64,000 nucleotides of DNA. Source: Marsupella aquatica (lineage: Eukaryota > Marchantiophyta). Below, in pieces: positions 1 through 11,809 of this stretch. The number at the start of each line of letters is the position of its first letter. The stretch's first letter is position 1. The stretch lies in assembly GCA_973895155.1 (NCBI GenBank), contig OZ316893.1, forward strand, positions 13,144,001-13,208,000. Direction: 5' to 3'. The position numbers were made by a program, and so were the translations under genes. The notes beneath the pieces were generated by a model. That model was given only the letters and a program-made list of their open reading frames with translations. It ran no database searches and was not told the DNA's origin.

Positions 1-174
1 GTTGACCCTCGGGCGGGTGAAGTAAAGCTTTACTATTTCGTAAAGGTTTCCAGCAAAGACCCATACCAGACGGATCTACAACGTAAAGATGCCCGAACGG
101 ACATCTCTGCGAAACGTAAATGGAAAGGGTTCTCCACACAACAATCGTCTACACTGAGAACAGTCGTAGCTTAC

Positions 175-2361
175 CTTGGCTCGCATATCAGGTAGTGAGC
201 ACCCACCAAAAGGAACGACCAAAGTAATCATCTCATAGAGCACACAGCCCACTGCCCACACATCGCTCTTAAAGGTGTAGGCCTTGTTCTGCCATACCTG
301 ACAATCAAGAAGGCGTTGACAATAGCTGTGAGTAAACATTCAAGCGCCTGCATCAACAAAAATTTGATACGTTCGGTTTTTACTTCCTATTAGTCTCCAC
401 AGTATACTATCCAGGCACTAGATATAAATGCCCCTCCAAAAATTCTCTCAGGAATTCATACTGCAGAGAGCAAATCTCTCGGATGAAACCATAAGATAGA
501 CCTCTTCCAGAACCCCGCCATACACAGACCACCTACCAAGTGACCATGGGATATGAAACAATTGTGGCCATCGTTCCAGTATTGCAGTTCTGAGTAGCCA
601 AATGCACTATATTATCTACCTCAAGCAGGAAAAACGTCTAACCTCAGGAGGTACAAATTGAGGGTTTCCAATATCAGTAACTGCAGGACCTTCGTTCCGC
701 ACCTTTCCCACCTGCCACCAAAGTGCATCAGGTCTTGAGTTCGAGCATCAAAATAGATGGTCCATTCTGAAGGCTTTTAAAACCAAGGCTGCAGGGGATA
801 AGATAATTGATCTTGAAGCTTTGGAACATACCCGTATGTCCCCAATCTTTACGGCATGACTATCAAGTTGTATAATATTTCCTGATCTCACGTCTCTGTT
901 AGAGGGGATAAAGAAACAAGCATTTTCCAAAAAGCGTCAGCATTCCAAGCGTACGTTTGAAGGTGATGAGATTGCAGACACCAGCAAGCCTCGGACCGTA
1001 TTAATGCTATCTTCAATCACCTAAACTGTGGAATATGTGGCAAAACTATAGAGTCAGTACCTGTGAATGAGACCTCTCGAATGAACAGCCACAAGTCCTC
1101 TGAGCATCTGTACAATGATGACATGTCAACCGCAGGATTCCAGTCTACTGGAAAAATACGACCGACACAAAGATTTCATACATTATTCTTTACAACCCAC
1201 AGGATGCGAAGGCAAATGCCTAGCTCTAATTGGCACTACTTCCTTCGTCTTGAGATTGACACAAGCCCCCGCACGAGAAGACAGCTTGCCGATTTGACCA
1301 CTGCAGACGTCATGAAGGTAATGACTACTTAGCTCTCTCGACTCCAAAATTTAGGTTTTGTTTCGTTCGTGAAATCCATCTTTGAGTTGACATGTGTACC
1401 TGAATTAAGTAAGACCATACTTGAGCCTCACTGAAGAACTTCTGGTGCTCAGCTCGAGTCCTGCATTTTCATATTACAAGTTTGGTTCTTAATTGTAGTT
1501 CTGAGCTACTTTCAAAGCATGGGCTAACATGGAACAAAAGACTTGTGAGAGAAAAGCTTGTTCCTAGTTCACGAGTTTGCAAAGTAGCAGGGTAGGAAAC
1601 CAACTTGATGTGCCGGCCAAGGTCTGGCTCGTCACAATACTCCATGACGACAAACAGCTTGTTTTCGCCACGGAATGCATCGTAGTAGCTTATCTGCTCG
1701 CACAAAGTTATTCCATGACAATGTTTTAGAAACACTTTGAAGAACTATTCCAATCAATTTCGAGCGTTGTCTCCCTCTTGGCAACACTCGGTTGGACTGT
1801 AAGAAGACAGTGCAAGCCGGCATTCATTTTGTAATGCGCTGGTTCAAGACCAAGATATTCGAAAGATGAGATAGTTCAAAGGCAGGCTTGCCAAACCAAA
1901 TTAAACTTGCAAGCCGTGTTGCATTTCGGATTCAAATGCACTTTATAGTCAAGCCAGCCCTTCAGGCAATTGCAAGAAGACAAGGTCAGCTCACCACATT
2001 CTCATTACGCACTGTTGTAAGAACTCGAATTTCCTCCAACGCATCCTCTCTTTCCTCCTATGCCCACACATTAGGATCCAACAACCAATGCTGCTCAATT
2101 AGACCAATCTTTTGAATCATTCTGCAACCACTGCATGCCTCTGAGGCTGAAGTAGTATTTTCAATTTCAGAAAAGAGCTCCAATCCTCGTCAGAAGTCCA
2201 GGAGTACTGTGCATACATACCTCTGACATGTGACGGACATCGAGCTCCTTGATGGCACAAAGCACGCCATCTGAGACTCTACGGGCTTTGTACACATTTC
2301 CGAGAGGCCTCTTGCGAAGGAGTTTATCCACAACGTAATCCTTATTGTCAAACCCTTCCAT
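175..2361 (-). CDS. NEK-like protein kinase gene, degenerate motifs, partial (continues past left edge)
   Basis: Minus-strand split gene with kinase-domain exons. Exon 1 (2221-2361) starts at ATG 2361 and encodes MEGFDNKDYVVDKLL followed by the glycine loop and AIKELDV, ending at GAG/GTATGT. Later exons are 1605-1693 (ISYYDAF...VVMEYCDEPDL), 832-895 (DVRSGN...KIGDIR), 643-702 (GNPQFVPPE) and 175-297 (FKSDVWAVGCVLYEM). Phases fit for 832-895, 643-702 and 175-297. The order and the SDVWAVGCVLYEM motif are typical of NEK/Ser-Thr kinases. Key residues are eroded: the first two glycines of the P-loop are Arg, HRDLK reads RDVR, and DFG reads DIR. The ATP lysine in AIK is kept. I did not find convincing exons for the C-helix or for the segment before HRD, so this may be a pseudokinase or a decaying gene. 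The C-terminal part lies outside the window. Confidence 0.7.
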
Positions 2362-3250
2362 TTCGCTGAATTAGACGATATTCCGGATCCGGACTAAAGA
2401 AGAATATCTTCATTCCACTGCCCCTTTGGGATAAAGATCCCAGATCAGATCATGACGACTCCGATTGCCACCCATCTTGGAGTTCAGTGATCTCGCGTCT
2501 CAGGTGCACTTCCCAGAGCAACAGATCCAATTCCAGAATTCTACCTCGACGATATCGATCGCCTCAATGCCGCCAAGGATCCTTCCCGGGAGCAGTAAGG
2601 CGAGCTAAAACGAGGAAAGGAAACGTAATTCTATGGAAGAAAGTGAGAAAGTGGTCAATGTCAACCATTTCACTCCGGACACATCAGACAACCATTTAGA
2701 AACAGAATTCCATTGCCAGCAGCAAATCCATCCAGACTGGGCTACCAGAAAAGACCATCGCAAACGTAGGCATCAGCATTCCGTCTGTCCTAGAATTGCT
2801 CGCACGCTCAAAGAAAAAGAAAGGTGGCGGAAGGTGGGTGCAACGTCGTCGAGTGGAGAGCCCACCAAGACGAGACTCGCTCACAGCCCCACCGATCAAC
2901 AACAATAATTATCGGCAGCAGCACCGCAGCATCAGGAGTCGAATAATTGACCCGTGTTTTCTGTGAATGGCACAGATAATGGCACAGAGCGAGAGAGAGG
3001 GAGTTCCGGGGAAAATAGTAATTTAGAAAGCAATGTTGGAGCCGCAACAGGAGGAACGGAAACAAAAAATTAAAAAATCAAGGACAGGGACAAGGACAGG
3101 GACGAGATCTCGTGCAGCCGTAGTAAGTTGGGCTTGATCTGATCACAGATTGTTGTTTTCTTTCCTGTTGCGTTTCCGCCGAGCACAAAGGAACGATTGC
3201 CTTCTACGAATCTTTCTTTCTTTCTTTCTCACTCACTCACTCGCTCTCTT
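2362..3250. other. Region upstream of the kinase gene, no gene recognised
   Basis: This stretch follows the kinase start codon in the upstream direction and probably holds its promoter and 5' leader. Short ORFs are present on both strands, but none shows a domain, a splice pattern or codon use that I recognise. Confidence 0.4.
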
Positions 3251-3254
3251 GTTC

Positions 3255-3650
3255 TCAAATTTCTTCTCCTACTCCTCTTCTTGAGCCTCTCGAACGTCAA
3301 GCACTTCCTCTTCCTCCTCCCCCTCCTGTTCGCCTTCTGCAACTTTTCATCCACCGACAATTTTTTCCTCCTGTACCTCGTCTTCAGCTTCTCGAACGCC
3401 AATTCCTTTCTCTTTCTCTATTCTTCGTCAGCTTTTCCAACGTCAATTTTTTTCTCCTGCTGCGCCTCCTCTTCTTTCTTTCGTCTTCTTCTTCTTCAGC
3501 TTCTGGAACGTCAATTTGTGTCTCTTTCTCTTCCTTTTCCTCTTCTGTTCCTCTTCTTCTTTCTTCTGCAGCTTCTCGAACGTCAATTTCTTTCCTTTTC
3601 TCCTCCTGTTCCACTTCTTCAGCTGTTCCAAAGTCAATTTCTCTCACTGC
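3255..3650. repeat. CT-rich degenerate tandem repeat
   Basis: Pyrimidine-rich block in which the phrase AGCTTCTCGAACGTCAA recurs with variation roughly every 55-70 bases, separated by CTT/CTC runs. It opens long low-complexity ORFs on both strands (plus: Phe/Leu/Ser; minus: Glu/Lys/Arg), which is expected from composition and is not evidence of a gene. Confidence 0.65.
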
Positions 3651-3655
3651 AGGAG

Positions 3656-4315
3656 GAGGGTTGAGGGTTGGGGGTTGGGGGTTGAGGGTTGAGGGTACTC
3701 TACTACTCGAGCTTGCATTGGTGGTGGTGGTGGTGGTGGTGGTGGTGGTGGTTCCATACCAAACCCCCTGATGATGATTGATTGTCTTGAGGGGGAGCTG
3801 GCATGTGAATCCCATGGTAACTCTAATCTTTTCTTTTTAATGGAATTGTTTAATGGAGGGTTGAGGGTACTCTAATACTCGAGCTTGTGGCGGTGGTGGT
3901 GGTGGTTCCACGCCAAACCCCTTGAGGATGATCGATTGTCTTGAGGGCGAGCCGGCATGTGAAAATCATGGTAATTCTAATCTTTTCTTTTTTAAATGGA
4001 AGTGTTTAATGGAGGGTTGAGGACCGTACTCTACCACTCGAGCTTGCATTGGTGGTGAGGGTTCCATACCAAACCCCCTGATAATGATTGATTGTCTTGA
4101 GGGGGAGCTGGCATGTGAATCCCATGGTAACTCTAATCTTTTCATTGTTAACTGAATTGTTTAATGGAGGGTTGAGGGTACTCTACTACTCGAGCTTGAG
4201 TCGGTGGTGGTGGTTCCATACCAAACCCTCTGATGATGATCGACTGTCTTGAGGGCAAGCCGGCATGTGAATCCATGGTCACTTTTTTTCTTTCTTTTTA
4301 ATGGAATTGTTCAAT
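3656..4315. repeat. Tandem repeat of about 155-160 bp, four copies, with GGT microsatellite
   Basis: Units begin near 3690, 3854, 4011 and 4165 with GGAGGGTTGAGGGTACTCTA and end in TCTTTTCTTTTTAATGGAAT-like sequence. Each has a (GGT)n tract of different length; the longest is about 3719-3752. Copies differ by substitutions and by GGT number. No coding content. Confidence 0.8.
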
Positions 4316-4489
4316 TACTCCATTGATATGCAAAGCACAGACCAACCCTCCCCCACATCTTGACCCAATCCCAGGCCACTTGAACCTGGGGGGGGTTAAT
4401 TTACTATTAATGGTCTTTCAGAATACCACTTGCGATCCTAATCTAATTAAGATACCCTATTTTGTAAAAACATATTCTACTAGCTCAAT

Positions 4490-4905
4490 ACAAGATGTTG
4501 TTATGTGAAAAATGTCTGGAAGTAAAGAGATGTTGTTAAGAAAAACAAAGTTGTGACACCCAAGATGCCGTTATGTGAAACATCTCGTGAAGTGAAAAGA
4601 TGTCATTAAGAAAAAAAGAAAAAAAGATTTTGCCAAAGATGTTGTTATGTGAAAGATGTTGTCAAGTAAAAAAAATGTAGTTAAAAACGAAGAAGTTGCT
4701 TCGTCAAAGATGTCATTAGGTGAAAGATGTCATAACGTAAAAAGATGACATCAAATAAATAGAAGTAGTTTTGTCAAAGATGTGGTTATGTGAAAGATGT
4801 CATAAATGACATTGTCAAGTACAAAGATGTCGTTAACAAAAAGAAGTTGTTTCGCCAAAGATGTAGTTTGTGACAGATATCAGCAAGTAAAATGTAGTGC
4901 CCTTA
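4490..4905. repeat. Degenerate AAAGATGT-type tandem repeat
   Basis: Short diverged units built on AAGATGTNGTTATGTGAAAG and GTCAAGTAAA repeat about ten times. The motif resembles the reverse complement of the 35-bp satellite at 11.1-11.8 kb (ACAACATCTTTT), but the match is loose. Confidence 0.55.
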
Positions 4906-7296
4906 TTGACTAATGTAGTATCTGCAATTTAACTCCTCCAAGTATTATACTAAACTGTGCAATATTATTGTATTGAGTATGTACACTATTGAATATGTAG
5001 AGTATTTCCTTTGATCATGGAGAGAAGATACTCATTGATCTGGTGAATTGTGTTAGAATAGTGACAGTTGTTTGTATCCTGGTGGTTTGTGTTACTATAG
5101 TAACTTTTTTTGTTTATTTCTGTAACAATGGTGTGACTCTTTCACACTAAACTAAATTCACTTTTTGGTTTATTCCTTCTTTCTCACAGGATTTCTCATT
5201 TGTTGGGCCCCTGCGAATTTGAATGAGGATCACTTCAAAAAATGGTGCAACCCTTTATTATAGGAGTTAATACCTATTCATATATTTAACATTAAAAGAC
5301 ATTTTATTTTTTGAAATGAATGAAAAAAAGACATGGACTGTGACACCTTTTATACCCCTGAGCCAGAGCCATGGCCTAGCAGCTTCACTCTAGACAATAA
5401 GATGCCCTGAAGAGTAGTTCTTGGCTATAGTATAATTAGATTTGGGGCCCTGAAGAGTAGCTCTTGGCTATAGTATAATTAGATTTGCAAGGGTCTCTAG
5501 CCGGACCCATAACAAGGCATCACTTTCGTATGAGATTAGGGCACAGCCCAAGCTGTCCCATGCAGCACCAGTGGAATGGGATCCAGAGGGAGCTTGTCCA
5601 GGGCAAGGCAATAGAGGGATGACACTAAGATGGATTGGAGTCTTTGCACAAAAGAAAAGAGAATCACAACAAAACTTTGCTGCTGAGGAAGTAGAGGGGT
5701 GACACATATGGAAACAATCAATCGCACGAGGTGGCAACCTAATAGAGGTTAGAAAGCTAAATTAAGTCATTATGTCCAATTTGCAACATGATGAGTTTCT
5801 TTCCAATCTAACAGATCATGGTTCTTAGTAGTCCAAGTCTAGACTTCCTGTGCAGTGCGTTCCATGATGTGAAACTAAGGCTCAGGATGAGAAAAACCCT
5901 CCAAGCTGTTCCACAGAGGTCAAATCATACATGTAACCGGACACAAATAATTGGCCTACATCTGTAGCTCACAGAATTGATTGGCCTAAACACAGCAATA
6001 TTTACCACTAATTTTATTTGAGCTTTGATAGCGTACACACAAGATTGCTTATGTCATAGGAAAATATTGTACTAGAACCCTTAATCCTTTTGATGATCTA
6101 GTGTCAAGCGAATTCCCCCCTAAACAGCACGTGGTGCGCTGGCCTGCCCTTTCAGTCCCACCAGAAAACTAGGGGGGCGTCTTGAGAATCCATCCTTTAC
6201 TTCCTTTTAAAAGAGAACTCATCTTTATGTTGAAGAAAGCATTTTGGACCCCTCTCCTTGCAGCTGGAAATCACGTGTCACACTACCTAGTCCCTTTAGA
6301 CTAGGCAATGGAAGGAAAAGTACCCAAAGCGAGGTTTTATCTGTAAATTCATTTTGTGTTTAGCATCACCATGTGTCATGAAACCCATCAATCTCATGGT
6401 GACTTATTGTTAATTGGCTTACTATGATGCTAGAACATAATTACATGGCTATGGCAGAAGCACTACAAAATCCTAACTGAACCGACAGGTTTCTTTTTGG
6501 GACAAGTGTACACTTTCATGGCAAAACCAGGAGTTAATCAATCAGAAGCTTAGGCTTGAACACTGAATCAAGGAAAGATTGGGTAGCAAAACAACGACTT
6601 CAATTATTCCAATTCTAAGCCCACTCCATGGCCAAAATACATCAGGAGTTTTACACATGACCTCACAAATCAAGCTCTTGCATCATTGACAGTAAGAGCT
6701 CTATCTTTCACCATTTCCTCTCATGCTCATAAACTTCTCTAGCTTCGCCAAAATTGCTTTTATCAGACCTAAGCTGATGGCCCAATACTCCCACATACCT
6801 GACGAGTTCGTCCTTGTTGCAACGAAAATGATTCTCTACAACAGAATCCCAGGCTTGCATGGACTATCCAAAACTGCAATGCACCGAATTCCATGTCATC
6901 TGTTGTGCACAGACCAAGTGCGAGGCACAACTATTACAAAGCCTTGTTCGTGGCCGCGAATGTACCTGCACATGGATGAATATTATCACTGTCATCTTGC
7001 ATCCCCCCGCAGTAGAGCCCAGCCACTAAGACAACGTATTTATGTAGTCAAGCAAACCAGTCTACCTTTCCATAATCAATAACCATTTCAGCAATGTGAC
7101 AGCAGGTCCAGGCAGGTATTCAGTCATTACTCGTTACTTACTTATTTTCAACGCCCTTTATGGATAGACGGCTTCAATCCAAAATAACCTTTATAAAAAG
7201 TTCTTGCCATTTGCTGTGAATTATAAATGTGTTTGAAAGGCATCACTTTCAATTGATGAAGATAACTCAGCCCATCCATCCATTTCACAAAAGTCA
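4906..7296. other. Intergenic, no gene recognised; one 43-bp tandem duplication
   Basis: AT-rich sequence with stops in all frames apart from short ORFs that I cannot relate to any family. The only clear structure is a two-copy direct repeat at 5405-5487 (CCCTGAAGAGTAGTTCTTGG... with a 43-bp period). The last few hundred bases may include the 3' UTR of the PHAX gene. Confidence 0.5.
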
Positions 7297-9495
7297 CTAG
7301 CCTTGTTGTTCTGCAGATTGCCTTCCATCGCCACACAGAGTCTCCTCCACCAGATCACTGTGCTCATTTGGAGCCCGTTGTCCTGGAGACACATGTGCTG
7401 ATTTCTTGTCGCTAACAAGATCGCCATATCCGACTGGAACCCTCAGCCTCTCAAACACAGGGACAGAAATATTCTCAGGGACGCCAGAAGTGGCAGTCTT
7501 CGCTTTTGTAAAACTATCATCAGGACAGAGTGAGGGTACAGGCACCACAGCAGCTTCCCCCACATCTTCTTTCTTTTTTATCCCCTCCACCCAAGCATTC
7601 TGAAGATGGATCGCTGAAAGCGAAGAATTGTCCGTCTGAGGACCCTCAATCACATCCAGAAATTCTTTGGCTGGTCTGAGTAGCTGCCGTGACCGACTTA
7701 TTTGCTTTCTTGGAGCCTCTGGCCCAGAAAAGTCCCCTTCTTTCCCAGTCACCTTCTGCCGTTTTTTGTCGACGGGTTCATCCACATCCATTCTGTTTCG
7801 CTTCAGAGATTCCTTGGCTTTCTTGTCCTTCTGTTTCTGTCACAACAGAGGGTCCAGTATTTGAGTGTATGCTACAACTTAAGCACAATAAAGAATATTA
7901 TTGGAAAGATTTCATATTGACGGAGTGCAACTCAGAGGTAAAACATATCGTCCTCGGAGTTAACGCCATGCTGAAGACTCAAAGAACAAGATTAAGGATC
8001 AGAGCAAAGGTGTGCACACATACTTGCACTTCATTGCCTTGGGACATGATAGCCTTGTACACAGCTGGCTGAACCCGGCTACGCAATATATTCCACATCA
8101 CTCCTCCTGGTGTGCGTCGGCGCTTGCCATCAATTGTCATTTGCCCTCCACATCTCTCTATCACATCTACCTGCATGAATGAATGAGGGGCGAATTAAGC
8201 AGGTCCAAGGTTAAGAGCAGTAGAGCCATCTTGAAATTCTTAGGTTGAAGAAATATCGACACCGTATGCAGAGCTCGCATAAGGAGTTCGGCGAAAGACT
8301 AGCAGACTTCTGTCAACTAACTTAATAAAAAATGAAATTAAAACTAAATTGTCAATATGTAGCAAGACAAGTCTCTCCAGATTTGCATACCTCCTTAATT
8401 AGATCTCGAACACCATCGACACCTAGGTTCTTAACAGCTGCCCACACTAGTGGATATTTTTTCTCTTGCAAGTATTTGCATGTTTCCTGAACAAACCTTC
8501 AGAACAGAGGAAGGCATTCAAAGTCAGAGCCAACTTGTCAAAGAATACCACAATCTCTGCTCAAAACTGCAGAGATGTACACCAATTCAACACACCAAAT
8601 TTCACACACAACTGAGAAAGTGGTGAAGCAACTACGGCAGTGAAAAATCAGGCTGTTATTGAGACTCACCGGGCTACATTGACGCCCTTGGATCGCTTAC
8701 GAGAACGCTTGCCGTTGAGTTTCTTCGGCTGAGGAGGTAGTGTAACTTCTTTATCCAGGCCAGACTCAACTGTCGCAAGGATAAAAGGCTATTACCACAG
8801 GTACAAAACAAATGCACCAGAGCGGAATGCCAGTGTAGGGAAGTACAAGCTCGGTCGTTAACGTAACAAAGGGCATGTAGTTAAAATTTCTATCCACAAG
8901 TTGGTATAGGTCAACACACACTAATCCCAATTCAAGACAAGAAGCGAATGAATCGTCCAAAGACATGAAATGGTCTCATCAGAGTGTAGCAATATATGCA
9001 CTAATTGTGGGCATGACCCTCTGTACCACACTTTCAAAAGTCAACAGTCTATTTATTGCAAATCTCGAGTTCGTCCAATAGTCTCAATGAGAAGGTCATG
9101 ACGAAGATGAAACAAAACCCTGATTATAAATCCTGGCTGTTTCTTGTTCCAAACAAGACCAATCTTCGTAGATTACACTATCGCAGTGGCTGCTTCCTCT
9201 TCATTCACATGATACGAAACATTGCGTTCCCTTCTCGACTCGCTAACCCTAAACCCTAAACCCTAACTACCAAATCCACCGAAACGAATTTGTTACCATT
9301 GGCTTGCTGATCATCACGAAAACCAACGTAAGGAGGCTCGTCTGCAAGGATCTCTCCTTCTTCAGGACGCACGCTCCGCCCATCAAAGGTATCAACATCC
9401 ATCTGCTCATCCTCAGCCAGTTCCCCCTCCTCGAGTTCAGCATCGGAGAGACCGTCTTCAAAGATAGCATCCAACGCTGTCTCATGAAATGCCAT
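7297..9495 (-). CDS. PHAX: PHAX-like phosphorylated adaptor for snRNA export, complete five-exon gene
   Basis: Five minus-strand exons join in frame: 9297-9495, 8670-8769, 8391-8496, 8024-8170 and 7297-7830 (1,086 nt, 361 aa). All introns are GT-AG. The N-terminus is acidic (SDAELEEGELAEDEQ). A basic patch (KKLNGKRSRKRSK) precedes the PHAX RNA-binding domain at about residues 95-180, with YPLVWAAVKNLG, DLIKE and the signature GGQMTIDGKRRRTPGGV at residues 143-159. The tail is hydrophilic. In animals PHAX bridges capped snRNA, the cap-binding complex and CRM1 for nuclear export; the same role here is inferred from the domain only. The start was chosen because it opens the acidic N-terminus and no earlier in-frame ATG is visible. 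Intron 1 contains a telomere-like run next to its donor. Confidence 0.88.
9244..9267. repeat. Interstitial telomere-like CCCTAAA run in PHAX intron 1
   Basis: Three tandem AACCCTA units lie about 25-50 bases downstream of the PHAX exon 1 donor. In plants such telo-boxes occur near transcription starts of growth-related genes; a regulatory role here is an inference. Confidence 0.7.
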
Positions 9496-9632
9496 GGCAC
9501 AGGGTGAACCCGAGGCCTCAAATTACCACGTGACCTGGAGCTTCTGAGTGCTCCCAAAAACCCTTTCGCTACATCATATTGGTGAGGTAGCTTGCAGGCT
9601 CAGTGTACATATTGTGCATCGAGCTTCACCTG

Positions 9633-9720
9633 TGAGTCGAGGTTTTTATAGATACTTTCAAGAGCAAGGCTGCCTTTGAGTCGAGGTTTTTATAGATACT
9701 TCAAAGAGCAAGGCTGCCTG
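9633..9720. repeat. 44-bp tandem duplication upstream of PHAX
   Basis: TGAGTCGAGGTTTTTATAGA starts at 9633 and again at 9677; both copies end in AAGAGCAAGGCTGCCT. They lie about 140 bases upstream of the PHAX start codon, in its likely promoter. Confidence 0.85.
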
Positions 9721-9724
9721 TGAG

Positions 9725-11125
9725 AGCGAGCACATATGCAGCTACAGTACGTTATACACCCGGGAAAACAGCCTACCAAATCAGCAGATCTCATCGATGA
9801 CAATAAAGTTATCCTTAATGTAAAGGGGCCAAACTCAAGGCCAGAGTCCCTATTTGGTCTTTTAAGTGAGTTTCCTTAAACTCTCCTAAAGTTCCCTTGT
9901 AAGAACCGAGTTAAGTAAATAAGCAGGTGAGTTAAACCACACCTGCCCCTATAAAGAGCTACGGGCAACCCGTCGCTCTCATTCTGAAGAGTACAAGTTC
10001 AGAAATGGGCTTTGAGCTCCACAAAAGGTGCTGACTGCAAAAGCTTTTTTTGACAAGTACTCCACGAAAGGTGCTAGTGTTCCTCCTTTTATGGTGAGTA
10101 GTGAGCCATGGAATGAGGCTTTTATAGTGGCAGGTGTGGTTTAAGAGAGTTAACCTCCCACTTGAGTTAGAAGATACCCGATGGAGGCAAGGATGGAGCG
10201 ATGGAGGAACCAAAGCTGGGCTGCAGTGCTCAGCAGCTCGAAGCTATGGAGGGCTGGGCAATGTCGGGCCTGAGCAGCAGCGATGGAGGCACAATCAGGG
10301 GCACGATGCAGTGTGGAGCAATGGAGGCAAGGAAGCTAGGCAGTGCTCGATCAGCAGCTTGAAGCTATGGAGGGCTTGAGCAATGTCGGGCCTGAGCAGG
10401 AAGGCACGATGCAACATTGGAGGCACGATGGGCCTGGGCAGGAAAGAGCAGAACGTCCTGGCACTAACTCACGGCTGACACTAACTCGCGGTGAGAAGGG
10501 CCCGACACTGTTGGAAGGACAAAAAATGGGATTCACCCTGTTTCTCGCCCCTGAGTACTTGAAGTTTCCATTTAAGTTAACTCACCCTTTAATTTAGGTA
10601 CAAGTCACGACCAGTCGCCCTTAATCACTCACATTGCGGATAACTTTAATATAGAGTTATGGAACCAGATTAGTACCAGCATTTCACCCAAGTTCAGGGT
10701 GAGTTGTGTTTGACACGGACATCACCTACTAGGTGTAAGATAGGTGAGTGAACTTGAGTTTTTTGCCTCCACGAGGTGCTTTACCTTAAACCAGCATTAA
10801 ACCACTACTCTCCACCAGGTTATGGGAGTACCAAAAAAGGGCACTCTTTTACTTTTTTGAGTACATTTTTGGTTTATTTTAGCAACCTGGATCCAACAGG
10901 TATTGCTTCCGGGACAGTGGAGCTTTGAGAGCACTCCACCAGTCTGCTATTGGGCCTGGCTGGGAGTGACTTTGGTGGGACCAGCCTGTGGGCCCAGTTT
11001 CTTAACTTTGACGTTGAAGACGGGAGGTTTTTCCCTCCCAAGGCCATCAGTTTAGGCCGCCAGTCTTGTGAAAGGGTTGAAAATTACTGTAGCATCATCA
11101 TCTAATAATGCGCAATCAAAGTCTA
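9725..11125. other. Intergenic with GA-rich duplicated block, no gene recognised
   Basis: Within 10180-10410 a block of about 120 bp is duplicated: GAAGCTATGGAGGGCTGGGC near 10235 and GAAGCTATGGAGGGCTTGAG near 10361, each followed by AATGTCGGGCCTGAGCAG. The short ORFs over this block come from the repeat. The rest holds nothing I can name. Confidence 0.5.
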
Positions 11126-11800
11126 TGGAAGACACAACATCTTTTTTTCTCAACGACCTCTTTTCTCTCAATGACCTTTTGGGCGACACGACATCTTTTC
11201 TTTCAACTACCTCTTGGCCAACACAACATCTTTTTTCTCAATGACATCTTGGCCAACAAAACATCTTTTCTCTCAACTGTTAGGATTTACTCTTAGGTCT
11301 AGAGTTACGAATGTACCATAGTTAAGGCTAACCTTAGTCGCAGACTTGGTTAGGTTAGTCATGCTGTGCACACTCTATAACCAAGCAGTGTTTGCTTGGA
11401 GAGGGGGAACTCAGGCTCATTGTTACGGAGCTAGTTGAGAGATAGAGAGAGCTTGCGCTGTGGATGTTTGGTATGGCCGGTCGGCCTAGAGTGCAGTAAA
11501 GCTCATGTGTGTTCCCGTGGATGTAGCCTCATGTGGAGGTGAACCACGTATCTCCCTGTGTCGACTCTTGTGCGTTGGATGGTTCATGGGCTTGCCGTTG
11601 CGATTGTCGTCTATGCTCAACATCAACGACCTCTTGGGCGACACTACATCTTTACTCTCAACGACCTCTTGGCCAACACAACATCTTTCCTCTCAACGAC
11701 CTCTTGGGCGACACAACATCTTTTCTCTCCACGACCTCTTGGCTGACACGACATCATTTTTTCTCAACGACATCTTGGCGGACACAACTTTGTGCAACGC
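11125..11800. repeat. 35-bp satellite array, split by a solo LTR
   Basis: Units of about 35 bp (ACATCTTTTCTCTCAACGAC then CTCTTGGCCAACACA) run through 11125-11277 and resume at 11623-11800. The array is continuous if the LTR at 11278-11622 is removed. Confidence 0.85.
11278..11622 (+). mobile_element. Solo LTR of the Ty1/copia family, with TCAAC target duplication
   Basis: A 345-bp sequence begins TGTTAGGATTTACTC and ends GTCTATGCTCAACA. Its second half is close to the 344-bp LTRs of the full element at 18417 (for example GTTACGGAGCTAGTTGAGAG); the first half has diverged. It is flanked by TCAAC at 11273-11277 and 11623-11627, a 5-bp target duplication, so it most likely arose by recombination between two LTRs. 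It is inserted in the 35-bp satellite. Confidence 0.9.
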
Positions 11801-11809
11801 ACGGGTATT

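Noticed and set aside
1063-1332. 89-codon plus-strand ORF opposite the kinase gene
   Set aside because: No domain; it lies within the span of the minus-strand kinase gene, where an exon is expected, so it is probably chance.
3197-3815. Long ORFs on both strands (155 and 143 codons)
   Set aside because: They cover CT-rich and GGT repeats; the translations are low-complexity Phe/Leu/Ser or Glu/Lys/Arg and Thr runs, as expected from composition alone.
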